A stretch of 64,000 bases of DNA from Chrysomallon squamiferum. Lineage: Eukaryota > Mollusca > Gastropoda > Neomphalida > Peltospiridae. Positions within the stretch are counted from its first letter, which is position 1. Each line of letters opens with the position of its first letter. Positions 41,744-53,218 of the stretch are shown piece by piece. The notes beneath the pieces were generated by a model. That model was not told where the DNA came from. It ran no database searches and worked only from the letters and a program-made list of their open reading frames with translations. The stretch covers positions 14,659,862-14,723,861 of the forward strand of contig CM022670.1 in NCBI GenBank assembly GCA_012295275.1, in the 5' to 3' direction. The position numbers and the translations under genes were made by a program.

Positions 41744-43916
41744 AAAATAAAATAAATAATACGTATGTTTTAGGCAAGATAATGTTACGAATAATGGTAG
41801 AAGGTAAGAAACGCATATATTAAGAATTAACATCCATGTTTGTTGTTGACTGTTTTTTCATGGCTTTTTGATAAAAACTAACATTTTGCTTCTTCTAATA
41901 AGATCTAAATTAGTTCAAACATGTTTTGTCTGAAAACACACACACAGAGAAAGACAGACACACGAACACACACAAATACATACACACACATAGAATAACT
42001 GTAATAAGTATGTTTTACTGTTACAGCTGAGTACGTCTTAACATGTGTTTTATAATTAAATATAACAAAGAGCCTTCAAATAATTTAAATAATAAATAGT
42101 AATAACTAGCGTCTCAAATAGGAAAACAACAATCACATTCTGTTTACTTCATCCATGATATTAATTAGAACATTTACATGTTTGAAATATTGTTGGATTG
42201 TCTATTGCTAGGCTTTCTAACTAATAAAGATTAACATAATAATTAATATTTTTAAATTATTGGATGACTGCTTATACGCGAATAGAGAAATTAGTTCTAA
42301 ACATTTTTTTTAGCTAATTATTTTCTGCAACAAAATTTCTGGATATGATATGCAGTGTTATAATATTGAGAATTTTAACATTTGCTTAAAAATAACAATA
42401 AATGTAATAGGATACAATTTTATTATTAGAAATTACAAACAAAATGTGATTAAAAATAATTTGTTGTTGAATTTGAAGTTTTATGTGATAAACTGAGCAT
42501 CCTGTATTGTATTGGATAATAAAATATATATAAATTGTATGTGTTTTAATGAAAGGAATTTCAAAACTGAAAAGTTTTGAAAGTAAACTGAAACATATTG
42601 AATTGCACTGAAATGTAACATTCATAAATTGCTTTTGATTTCAGGGAGTACCAAACAATGGGAAGTTTAAGACAGTGGAGGATATAGTGAAGATGTGCAG
42701 AACAATTGTGTACACGTGCAGTGTGTCCCATGCCGCATCTAATTTCCAACAGTACGAAGAGTACGGGTTCCCACCTAACTACCCCAGTTACTTGAGAGGA
42801 CTGCCACCCAAAGACAAGGTGACACAGTCATTAAATGATTTCTGTGGAATATACCTATCAGAATACAGATCATTTCCACACACACACACATTCATTAGTT
42901 TCTTTATCTTTTAAAAATATTATTACTTTTTTTTACTATTATTAATGTTTCGTATGTTGAGATGTTTGGTTTTCTAAATGTCAAAAAACAGACATATTCT
43001 GAATTCTAACTCACGAAATAAAAATAAAATTTATTTTTACTTACGCTTATTAAATTCTGTCCGTGTAAATAATAATCATATTTTATTAATGCTTGTTCTG
43101 TACGAAGTCTTTATAATTATCTAGGTAAAACAAAAGAAAAACAAACACATCTGAATATCTTTTTTATGTGTGTTGAACATTTTTTTCTTTCGACAAATTA
43201 CTAGTTTTTATTTGGAATTATTTCGTTGAGTATTGTTTAATATTTGACTTGGCAGTCTGCACTGACAGAACACGATATCATAGGCTATCTGCCTGACAAA
43301 CCAATCACTCTGGAAGTGATGGTTATTACCAAGATCCTGAGTGGTCGGGGAACAAATAGTATCGGGGACTTTGAGGTGCAGTACATCTTTGACCGAAAAG
43401 CTCGAGACATTGTGGATGAGTAAGTTGTTAAAATTTACTGTGTGTGTAAAACTGTTGTGAGATCATCAAAAAAATATACATCTAAAACAACTTAAAACCT
43501 TAAATTATTCTAACAAACAGATAGCATTCTTTGGTTATTTTTATTACTGATTTCAGGATGCATAAATCACAAAACAGTCAACATCATTAGTATTCCCTGA
43601 AACTGTTTTAATCATGGTTCTTGCTTGTGTTTGAACCTTGAATAATTGATTATTGACATTAGTGGTTTAAAAAAAAAAAAAAAAAAAATTGGGATTATAA
43701 ATGTCAGAAATAAATCAGTAAAATGTAAGTAACACACTGCATGATTATCAGAGTACTCCTATTGATCCTGTATACAGAGTTGTTTCTGTACTCAATTTCA
43801 GATTTAGAAAAGATCTTCGCGAAGTTAGCAAGATTATCAAAGAAAGAAACAAGAGCAGGAATCCTCAGTTCCCATACCTGGACCCAGATGTTATTCCCAA
43901 CTCCATCAGCATTTAA
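30399..43916 (+). CDS. PLAT-domain lipoxygenase, complete, 651 aa
   Basis: This is a non-heme iron dioxygenase that adds O2 to polyunsaturated fatty acids, making hydroperoxy eicosanoid-type products. Fifteen exons join in frame: 30399-30890, 33518-33562, 34199-34327, 34824-34864, 35429-35561, 36203-36298, 36986-37082, 38284-38401, 38717-38809, 39860-39920, 40791-40896, 41419-41510, 42645-42818, 43256-43419 and 43802-43916 (TAA). Residues about 10-120 form the PLAT beta-sandwich for calcium-dependent membrane binding; residues about 130-651 form the catalytic domain. Iron ligands are visible: His343 and His348 (HxxxxH in [14 protein letters not shown]), His530 and Asn534 ([10 protein letters not shown]) and the C-terminal Ile651 (IPNSISI). 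The length fits animal lipoxygenases (about 660-680). Positional and stereo-specificity cannot be assigned safely. The start ATG at 30399 is the first in frame after an acceptor-like site, and upstream non-coding exons are likely. Confidence 0.93.
31323..31503. repeat. (GT)n-(GA)n-(GT)n compound microsatellite
   Basis: Compound dinucleotide repeats in lipoxygenase intron 1. Cys-Val and His-Thr repeat ORFs here are artefacts. Confidence 0.9.
35040..35320. repeat. (ACAT)n/(CA)n/(TA)n compound repeat
   Basis: Mixed simple repeats in the lipoxygenase intron between exons 4 and 5. No coding content. Confidence 0.85.
37657..38378 (+). repeat. Tandem duplication of a lipoxygenase exon region
   Basis: A unit of about 350 bp is present twice. 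Shared landmarks are ATTATGCAAGTTAGAAAG, then ACAGTACTCTGTTTTGGAAA, then exon sequence encoding [21 protein letters not shown]. The second copy contains the complete functional exon 8 (38284-38401). In the first copy the exon (from 37930) is cut off after HPVF by the unit junction and lacks the donor and the [14 protein letters not shown] half. The copies differ at scattered bases, so the event is real or comes from two merged haplotypes. Confidence 0.85.
39480..39600. repeat. (TTA)n and (TTG)n microsatellites
   Basis: Trinucleotide repeats in the lipoxygenase intron between exons 9 and 10. Confidence 0.85.
39960..40540. repeat. Decayed AT-rich minisatellite in lipoxygenase intron
   Basis: About 14 imperfect units of roughly 35-40 bp share the pattern TTTTAAAATA...CTAATAAAATACATTTATA. 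They fill most of the intron between exons 10 and 11. Confidence 0.65.
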
Positions 43917-43934
43917 CAGCATCCTGAAAATACA

Positions 43935-44935
43935 TGTGCTGCATAGTACTGAGAACAGTGAAATGAATAAGATACTGAAAACACACAGACATGTATAATA
44001 TACTGAAAATACATAGACATTTATAATATACAGAAAATATAATGACATGTATAATATACTAAAAACACACTAACATGTATAATATACTGAAAACACACAG
44101 ACATGTATAAGATAATAAAAACACAATGACATGCATAATATACTGAAAATACACAGACACGTACAATATACTGAAAACACACAGACGTATAATATACTGA
44201 AAATACACAGACACGTATAATATACTAAAAACACACTAATATGTATAATATACTGAAAACCCACAGACATGTATAAGATAATAAAAACACAATGACATGT
44301 ATAATATACTGAAAATATACAGACACGTACAATATACTGAAAACACACAGACGTATAATATACTGAAAATACACAGACATGTATAATATACTGAAAATAC
44401 ACAGACACGTATAATATACAGAAAATACACAGACATGAATAATATACTGAAAATATAATGACATGTATAATATACAGAAAATACACAGACACGTATAATA
44501 TACAGAAAATACACAGACACGTATAATATACAGAAAATACACAGACATGTATAATATACAGAAAATATAATGACATGTATAATATACAGAAAATACACAG
44601 ACATGTATAATATACAGAAAATACAGACATAATATACAGAAAAATATACAGTAAAAAATATAACAGACATGTATAATATACAGAAAATACACAGACATGT
44701 ATAATATACAGAAAATATACAGACATGTATAATATACAGAAAATATACAGACATGTATAATATACAGAAAATACACAGACATGTATAATATACAGAAAAT
44801 ACACAGACGTGTATAATATACTGAAAACACAAAAATGTACAATATACTGAAAACACACACACATGTATAAGATAATAGAAACATACTGACATGTATAATG
44901 TACTGAAAACGCAGATGTACAATATACTGAAAATC
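43935..44935. repeat. 28-bp minisatellite directly after the lipoxygenase stop, about 1 kb
   Basis: About 35 units of consensus ATACTGAAAACACACAGACA followed by TGTATAAT start within about 20-60 bp of the lipoxygenase stop codon. Outer units mostly read ACTGAAAA and central units ACAGAAAA, so variants are spatially ordered. Because 28 is not a multiple of 3 and the minus-strand unit lacks stops, all three minus frames stay open for 200-300 codons. Those ORFs are repeat artefacts. Confidence 0.93.
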
Positions 44936-45859
44936 TCAAACACAGCTGTATAGCAATTTTTATCGGATTTCTGGGCTTCATTTTTGTTTATTTATTTATT
45001 CATAATAGGAAAACAATTTTTGTTTTAAATTTATATTAGAAAAATATCTCTATACTCTTTCTAATTTTTAAATATTTTCAATGCCTGAGTATTATATTTA
45101 ATAAATATTTCACGTCGGTAATTTCCACCTTTTAAAAGTCTGATCATTATATGCTGATGTTGCATAATAAGAAATCACTGCCTGTAAAATTGTTAGCTTT
45201 AGTCAAATTTTTAAAATTTAAAGATATTTGTAAATAAAGATGAGTTTTGCATGACACTGTAGCGTGTTAGGGAGAAGAAGAGTTCGAGTGGAAAATTATC
45301 TTTGTTTATTTCTTACGTTTTTCATTAAATTAGTATTTTCATTTCAGTTTATTATCTAGTTCACTAGTGCAAACAAAGTTTTTATTTGCTTTGATATTCA
45401 TTTGCCTTCTTGTTTTTTTATTTAAGTCTTTTTAGTTTAAATTTTTAAATTTTTATTTCTTATATTAAAATAAATAAACACCCACATACACAGACATGTA
45501 TATCTATGTATTTATCTATCTATATTTATATTTAATGCATTATCTTTTAAACTAAAATAATATTACATATTTCCTAAGTAACAATCTTTTAATCAATGGC
45601 TTTTATTTTGCGTGTTACAATCTTATAATTATTGCAGGTATTTTATTTTTATTTTCATTGTTATTCCCTTTTGAAATTATTTTCTAAAATCTGTTACCAA
45701 AACAATACATTTGGCATCTTTCAGAGAGGAAACAGTATTTTTCTTGTTGTTTATTTTTTTATTTTATTTTTTTTATTTTATTTTTTTTGTTTTGTTTTGT
45801 TTTATTTTATTTTATTTATTATTATCATAAAAAGGATATTTATTATTTACTCATTTATT

Positions 45860-45938
<79 letters not shown>

Positions 45939-46715
45939 GAACAACAAGTAATTTTTCTGAAGGTTGCGTATTAGTTTACAAATCAAAATATATATTTTTT
46001 TGCTTACATATGTATTTTCTTAATAATTTCTATTTTCTAAACTGTGGTGCATGGGTTGATATAATGAACCCAGTGTTGCTTTAAAATTTTAATTGTTTCA
46101 CAAAGTACTAATGACAATACATTTATATTATTATCATGCACATTTATCTTTTAATTAAATAAAATAAAATATATTTAAAAATTCATGTTTGTGTTTTGTT
46201 TTTTTTTTTTTAATGATTTGGGTGTTTTGGTTGGTTTTTTTAATCATTTGGGTATTAAGATTTTTATCTTAATATTTGTTCTTTGTTTTATTAGCAACTA
46301 GAATTTAGGTGAAAAAAAAATAAGCTCTGTTTTTCATTTTAGTCATTCATGGGGATTTTAAAAAAAAAACAAATTCTGCTCTGCTCACCATTAAAGTTCT
46401 ATGGTATCATACCTTGCATGTTAAACTGATGCCAATTTTTCAAATGAGGACAAAAAGTATGATTGATTACACTGAATATAATGAAAACCATACATAAGAT
46501 CACAGCAAATTTTATAGTTTTCAAATAAATGATAAATGTGATACATGGGTACCAAGCAAAAGTCAAAGAACATTTATATGTTTTTTTAATCATCTTCTTT
46601 ATTTATTGCGTTTGTGTCTTTTTTCGTTCTTTATTTGTTTTTTGTTTTTTTTATTCAATATAATTCTCGTGAAGAAGTGTTTACGCTGAACTTCACACAT
46701 TTAGCACGCATCGAT
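44936..46715. other. AT-rich intergenic region
   Basis: No exon is supported. It contains T-rich runs and a long (TTA)n array at about 45862-45940. Confidence 0.55.
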
Positions 46716-46719
46716 ACAG

Positions 46720-46875
46720 TATGTTATAGAACTATCTAACGTCAACCTGAGTTACTCAGACGGTCCCCTTGATTTGGATCTACCTGAACCGTGGTTTGTT
46801 ACGAACGAAACCAAGGGAGGGGCTTATTACTATCTGACGCCCGATGTAGTTTTCTTCAGCAATCTGATTGGCTGA
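46720..46875 (+). other. Possible coding remnant or terminal exon
   Basis: After an acceptor-like ATCGATACAG, an open frame of 51 codons with balanced base composition ends in TGA, and AATAAATAAA follows within a few bases. Segments such as PEPWFVTNETKGGAYYYLTP look protein-like. I recognise no family. It could be a last exon, a remnant lying upstream of the FREM-like fragment, or chance. Confidence 0.25.
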
Positions 46876-47112
46876 AATAAATAAAAGAATGTGTAGGCTG
46901 TCTCGTGCAAATAGGTGTTCCGGAAGTAACTGTGAGAGGTCGTGCGTAATGCGATGCATGTTATGTCAAATGGATAGGTATGGCACTGGTGGTAGCTTTC
47001 TCAAAGTCTTTGTGTTGAGAAGACAGGGAGTACTTTCTCTCTGCAGCAGATCTCTGTGAAAGTTCGCACCCCGAACATGCTGGCCAGGCGTAGAAAAGTT
47101 TATCATCGTCAG

Positions 47113-48067
47113 AGGCAAGTCTTTCACCGAGTGATATTTTACGAGAAAATCGTGGGATAACGGTACCGTTGGGGAGATCTGTTTATGTCACTCCCAATGA
47201 TCTCCTGATTCACGTGCGACAAGGCGACGTGTGCGTAGTTTCAGTACAGGAAAACGACCCGCTGTCAGAGAGACCAGGTAAACTGATGCCATCGCATTTT
47301 CCTTGCGACTTTGATCTCCAAGATGTGAAATATTCTCACTTCGGATCACGCAGTCCTCCGGAAGACAGAATTCGTTTGCAAATTCGATACGATACACCCA
47401 GCGAGACGATTATAATTCCTTTCACGATTAAAGTCGAAGTGTCGTTCGTACAACTGGAAATTGTGACGCGAAACGTGCCTATTGAAGTGCCACAGCTGAT
47501 GGGAGTTAGTCAGCCGATTGACGGGTCTGTATTGGAATTTAATTATGATCGAGACACTTTTGACTGCAAGGTTAGTGTTCTGAGCAAAGCAAGTGGTCTG
47601 CCAAGATACGGTTTCGTCGCTAACGAAACGTCCCAGCTGCAGATGGTGGACTGTGACAGGTTTCTAGATATGGGAGTGCGTTACAAACACACTGCAGAAA
47701 CAGACTCGCCTGACAGAGATTTCCTGCCTTTAGTTGTTGAAGTGATGGGACATGACGACAAAATCTACAAACAAGAATATTTCCAGATAATGGCAAGAAT
47801 TAAAGGTGGTATTGAAAACACTTGCCCACAACCAAGTTACCAGGCAATGTTAGTCATGGAAGTAGATCAGTTCGTTATGACTGCTATTACAAGTGAAATA
47901 CTAGCAGCAGAAGATTTTTAACATCACAACACCTCTAGGAACAGGTGAGGGACACATAGTCAGCACTGATGACAGGAATAAAAAAATCAGCTCATTTTAC
48001 CAAGGAGATGTACAAGATTTGAAAATTGCTTACAAACCTCCACCTGAAGATTCTAATGTTCAGAGGG
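47113..48067 (+). pseudogene. FREM/QBRICK (FRAS1-related) N-terminal fragment, frameshifted
   Basis: FRAS1/FREM proteins are very large basement-membrane proteins carrying CSPG repeats. This fragment matches the FREM N-terminal region: ENRGITVPLGRSVYVTPNDL, NDPLSERPGKL, VKYSHFG, PQLMGVSQPIDGSVLEFNYD and MLVMEVDQFVMTAITSEILA, then the first CSPG repeat. At 47917-47924 the frame breaks: EILAAED runs into TTTTT and a stop, while the next frame continues FNITTPLGTGEGHIVSTDD to IAYKPPPEDSNVQR. The family normally has about 8-10 residues between AED and FNIT, so one out-of-frame deletion would explain both the gap and the shift. The likely acceptor is at 47112 and a donor-like gtaatt is at 48068. 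No signal peptide exon and no further FREM exons are visible, although the full protein needs some 1,900 more residues. Confidence 0.75.
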
Positions 48068-48235
48068 TAATTGTATATAATCAAAAGCACCTGATTGTTT
48101 TATTTGCTAATGTCAATATTACTGTTTCGGGTATTGTTCCTTTTGTCCCTGATAATATATGTGTACTATATCTACATTGCATTAGACAATTATTTATGTA
48201 TTTTCAAAACCTTAGCCTTACGTACGTATTACATG

Positions 48236-48945
48236 TATAATGTGTTAGACTGATATCTCTGTATTACATGTACAATGCGTTAGACTGTTATCTCTGTATT
48301 ATATGTACAATACGTTAGACTGGTATCTATGTATTACATGGACAATACGTTAGACTGATATCTCTGTATTACATGGACAATACGTTAGACTGATATATCT
48401 GTATTATTTGGACACTACGTTAGATTGATATCTATGTATTACATGGATAATACGTTAGACTGATATCTCTGTATTATTTGGACACTACGTTAGACTGATA
48501 TCTATGTATTACATGGACAATACGTTAGACTGATATCTCTGTATTATTTGGACACTACGTTAGACTGATATCTATGTATTACATGGACAATACGTTAGAC
48601 TGATATCTCTGTATTATTTGGACACTACGTTAGACTGTTATCTATGTATTACATGGACAATACATTAGACTGATATCTCTGTATTACATGTACAATACGT
48701 TAGACTGTTATCTATGTATTACATGGACAATACATTAGACTGATATCTCTGTATTACATGTACAATACGTTAGACTGTTATCTCTGTATTATATGTACAA
48801 TACGTTAGACTGGTATCTATGTATTACATGTACAATACGTTAGACTGTTATCTCTGTATTATATGTACAATACGTTAGACTAGTATCTATGTATTACATA
48901 GACAACACGTTAGACTGTTATCTCTGTATTACATGTCAATAAGTT
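48236..48945. repeat. 35-bp minisatellite, about 20 copies
   Basis: Units read TACGTTAGACTGATATCTCT followed by GTATTACATGGACAA, with alternating ACATGGACAA, ATTTGGACAC and ACATGTACAA variants. They show a higher-order 70-bp pattern in the middle. The array begins about 170 bp after the FREM-like fragment. Confidence 0.93.
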
Positions 48946-50492
48946 AAACTGCTGAGTCTGTTTTGATATATATAAAATATATATATTGTAATCGTTTTGC
49001 TACTTTATGTACATTTATGTCCATTATATTCATTATTAGCATTATTTGTTTTTGATTTTGTTTTTGTTTTTTGACACAGACATTTTTTTATTATTTTTTT
49101 TTACATCAGTTTGTACTTTTTATTTAATCTTATCTTATCGTATTTATTTGCGTGTGGGTGTAATTTTGTTTATTTATTTATTTATTTATTTATTTGTTTG
49201 TTTGTTTATTTATTTCATACATTTTTATCAAAATGCATTTTGAATGGTTTGTCTATAAAAAATATTCTTGTTGATTTGTTAATAACCGTAAGTGTACATA
49301 ACTGAAAATAAAGTGATGTATACTGAGTTTTTAATTTGTTTCTTTCAGAAAAAAAAAGAATCTTATTGACAAAAATTCTTCTTAGTCTGTATATCACAAT
49401 ACAATACATTTTTTATTGTTTCTGATTAACTGACAGTTGTTCCATATTGCTCTCATATATTGTCGTAGTTGTTCTTTTTCTTATGATTATTATTAATCTG
49501 ATATTAATCTGAGTTTAATCTGAGTTTCTGAGTATGATTTGTAAATAGTATTACCGTCAAATCAAAGAACTGCAACACAAATGCTGCTTGCATGTCAGAA
49601 TCTTTCCAGATGGTCGTTGTTTTCTTCAGGATCAGAAAAGAATACAGAAAGACGTGGTTCACTACGGTTTTCTTTTTATTTTGTATTTTATAAATATATA
49701 TATATATATATATTTGTAATATGGAAATGACAATTATGATGATGTCTCATAAATCAGGTCAGTCGAGTTTTTAACCTTTGACCCTATAAGAATATTTTCA
49801 AACGGCTGGTAATTTTCACTTCAGTTAACAACCAGTTTCAGTGTATCAGTATTGAATGTAGAAATAATATATATTTTTGTAGACTTTTTGTTTCTGACAA
49901 CCAATGACAGAGACAATATTAACAGCATAAAGGATATTTTCCACTTTTATAGAATCACCAGTTCAAGCATGTAATAATAATAATAATAATACAATTATTA
50001 GTAGTAGTAGTAATAATAATGGTAATAATGACCATGATGGTAGTGATAATAATAAATAGCATAATAATAACGGTGATGATGATCATGATCATGATAAATT
50101 AATAAATAAACAAAAAGAAATAAAAACTAAATCATTGGAAAATTGCCATACCCTTAATCTTTCAGTGCTGCTTGTTTTTACATTAGAATTACAAAATTAC
50201 ATGTGATCTTCCAACTAATTTCATCTGCTTATTTTGCTACCATTTCTGATTAGCAATTATTTACTATTTAAAAATCGTTATAAAACATTTCCTTGCAAAT
50301 ATAAAAAATTAAATAATGGTTGTGGTACCAAAACGAAATGAAAAATATTCACGACAAACAAAATAGTCATAAATTTTCAACAATAACTATTTTACCAGCT
50401 ATGAGAACCAGTGAATAACAATCATTTTTTTTTAGAAACAAAACTTATACTGAATTGTGTACAAGTTTATAATTAAAGGGTGTAATTATATG

Positions 50493-50537
<45 letters not shown>

Positions 50538-52334
50538 GTGTACAGTTTTAAATTTTAGCATTATTTTTACAAACAATTACAGTAACTAAGATTTTCTTCT
50601 CACCTAATTACACATAATCCTCTCTTACTGATGTAGAATACTGATGCGGTTAAGTATGGATTTACAGGTTTTGTTTTTCATACAGTGGATTACTGCTAGA
50701 AAATCATTATTGGAAATCTTTTTTGAAACAAAAGACAGCTTTGGCAAGCTGAAAAATAAATATGGATTTAGTCTTTTTACCTGACAATGTGTTATTATTA
50801 ATAATAAAAATACTACGGATTTGTGAAAATATTGTTACAAATATTACTCAGTTCTTGTATAATTTAATTTTGCCTTTTATTTCTTTAACAGTATTATTTA
50901 ATTTTGCCTTATATTTCTTTTATTGTATTATTTAATTTTGCCTTATATTTCTTTTTATCATTACACAATTTGGTAAAATCAACAACAAAAAGATAAGCTT
51001 CAAGAGAACTTTGGTATTTGGTAGTCTATAGCGTGTTGTGCAATTATTCTTAATATGGCTCATGAGATACATATTTTTCTGTTGGTCTAAACACATTTCT
51101 CTATTTTAATTACAGATCAGGATAAGTTGAAGAATTAGATCATTGTTTTTCATATAAGTAAGAGAGCTGGGAATACAGTTTTGTGATAGAGCATCTGCTA
51201 AAGATCTGGTTCATTATCAGTTGAATCCTTCTTGATGGACCCACCAAGTCATTTCTTGTTCAAACCAATACTGTACTTCTTCACAAAGGTCATGGTATCC
51301 TGTCTGTGGGGTAGTTCATATAAAACATCCTTAATGCTAATTGAAAAGAGCAGTCCATAAAGTGACAGAGTGGGTTTTCTCTTTATCTGAATGGTATAAA
51401 CATGTGATATGACATAACAACAAATAAAATTAATTTTTCTTTCTTTTCTGTCTGATGCAACTGAACATCTTGCTGATTACTCATAGTTGGTTCTTTCTGC
51501 CAGTATATAATACATGAAATGAAGCAGTGAAGATCAATTCCGAGTTTGCTGTGATGTGATTATTACAGTAAGAAAGGAATGATAAAAAACAAAACAGTAT
51601 TTACATATTTATGACAGTTTCATTACACTTTATTATTTACAAAAATACGTTACATTAAATGATATTAAATCCTGATTTTTTTATGCATTCTGAACTGTTA
51701 AGACTGTTACTCATTCTTATTTATTTAATACATAAAAAGTATTAAAAATGAAAAGTATAACAATTTTATCACTGTGTGACACTATAACTATACTGATTAC
51801 CAAAATTCTAAATCGTTCCTTCCAAAAACTGGATACATCCATTCAAAATGTTATTACTGTTAATTGCAGAAAGTGGATTTACTCCATATCCTTAAGAAAA
51901 AACTTTTTGTTGTACTGCAAGAAGCAGAAACACTGCCCAAGAATCCCAAACTTCACATCACCCCTCTGAGTGCTGCCATCTGTGGGGCAGCAGTGCAACT
52001 ACGAGTCTTGTTCACTTTCTGGGAGCTGTTTATGATCATTCAGCAGTGAAAGGGTTAAAGTTGTCTATTTTACACTGTTCTGAGGTAAAGCTGTCTAACA
52101 TTATATAAAATTGTATAAAAGTATTTAATATGCAAGCTTTGACTGCAATGTTTTCTTCTGTAGCGTTGTTTTGCCACTGTTTTTGACTGAAACAAAAACA
52201 GTAACACAGTAAAAATGTTAAATAATAAATTAATAAGACTTTCAGATGTAATAAAAGAACTGGCATTTTAAATTCTACGAATTTGTCGAGAAAAATTAGA
52301 GTACTGTTGTGAAAATAAAAGGGAGGTTACTCAC
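48946..52334. other. Intergenic, between FREM fragment and EGF/sushi gene
   Basis: AT-rich DNA with (TTTA)n, (TAA)n and (TTA)n tracts and the SINE at 51160-51440. A GC-richer patch at 51890-52055 ends with CAGCAGTGAAAGGGTTAA, which may be another old element. No coding exon is supported, so the opposing genes appear to end or break off here. Confidence 0.5.
51160..51440 (+). mobile_element. Diverged tRNA-derived SINE of mollusc type
   Basis: A degenerate tRNA-like head (GATAGAGCATCTGCT as an A-box-like part, then GGTTCATTATCAGTTGAATCC as a B-box-like part) precedes a conserved-looking body. The body contains CATTTCTTGTTCAAACCAATAC, CAAAGGTCATGGTATCCTGT and CATATAAAACATCC. I recall this body (TTTCTCGTTCCAGCC..., GGTATGTGCTATCCTGTCTG, GCATATAAAAGATCCCTTGC) from SINEs widespread in molluscs. 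Divergence is high, so the insertion is old. Confidence 0.7.
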
Positions 52335-53218
52335 GTGGTACACATTTTGGAAGTGCAGTGCTACTCCACTGTTGGTTGGCTTTGCATCTTGTAACCCTGC
52401 GACCAATCATCCTGAAGCCACGATTACAGACATAGGCACAACGTGTCCGAAATGGAACAGTGTCCGAAAGGCAAGCAATTGGACGAATCTGTCCATTAGC
52501 CGGTTGATGTAAACCTTTGCACCTCAGTGCTGTTTTAAAACAAACAAACCTGATTAAAATATACATTATACATTTTAAATCATCCGTAAGCCAAATACAA
52601 TAAGTATTTGCCTGGTTTTAATTCAGAAGATCATAGTTATATTTTCAGGAGATTAAGATTGGACTATGATTCAACAGAAGAATGAATGTATTCCATCTCT
52701 TAGAAATAAGTTTGCTTATAAAAGCAGATTACAGTAGCCTAAATTTATAGAGAACACATTAGAATTGTTTCAGTTATTTTCTGAAATAAGTTAATTTATA
52801 TTTTCTTTACTGATGAGAAGAAAGAAGAAGGGAATCACATTAATAAATTTAGTTACTTCACAAAAAATTTATCTTTTTGTCAACTCATTACAGTTTTAGT
52901 ATCTATTAGTTTTTTCTAAATTATTCAATACTTTAGTCATTGCATTTTTCTCATTTACACAATCTTTAAGGATTTTCTTGATTACAGTAAGTTTGAGAAA
53001 GTATGTTATACAGTACTAACCAACACATTTTACATCTTTACCACTCCATGTCCCATTATCCTGACACACCCGATACTGCTGTCCCTGTAGGTGATAACCT
53101 CTAGAACACCGATAGGAGCAGAGAATCCCTCTTGTCAACTGAACAGACGACTTAGAGTAACACGCCCTTGGGTATATCTGACCAAACTGAACTCTTTCCA
53201 GTGGTGCACAAAATTTCT
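52335..53218 (-). other. Two sushi (CCP) domain exons
   Basis: Both modules have six cysteines and the conserved Trp of sushi domains: one reads [19 protein letters not shown]...[12 protein letters not shown]...GTWSG...C, the other [18 protein letters not shown]...WSS...C. Exons are 198 and 195 nt, phase 1-1. After the second, the strong donor gtgagt is followed in frame by TAA three codons later. The gene may therefore continue, or end with this exon if unspliced. Confidence 0.88.

Noticed and set aside
43704-44981. Overlapping long minus-strand ORFs (up to about 300 codons) rich in Cys, Ile, Tyr and Phe
   Set aside because: They are translations of the 28-bp minisatellite in all three frames, with no start context, splice sites or family signature.
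47169-47921. Complete 250-codon gene starting at 47169
   Set aside because: The start is a TTG inside a longer open frame, and the protein family continues both upstream and, after a frameshift, downstream. It is a fragment, not a complete gene.
48236-48945. CRISPR-like regular repeats
   Set aside because: Units are contiguous with no unique spacers and lie in animal nuclear DNA, so this is an ordinary minisatellite.
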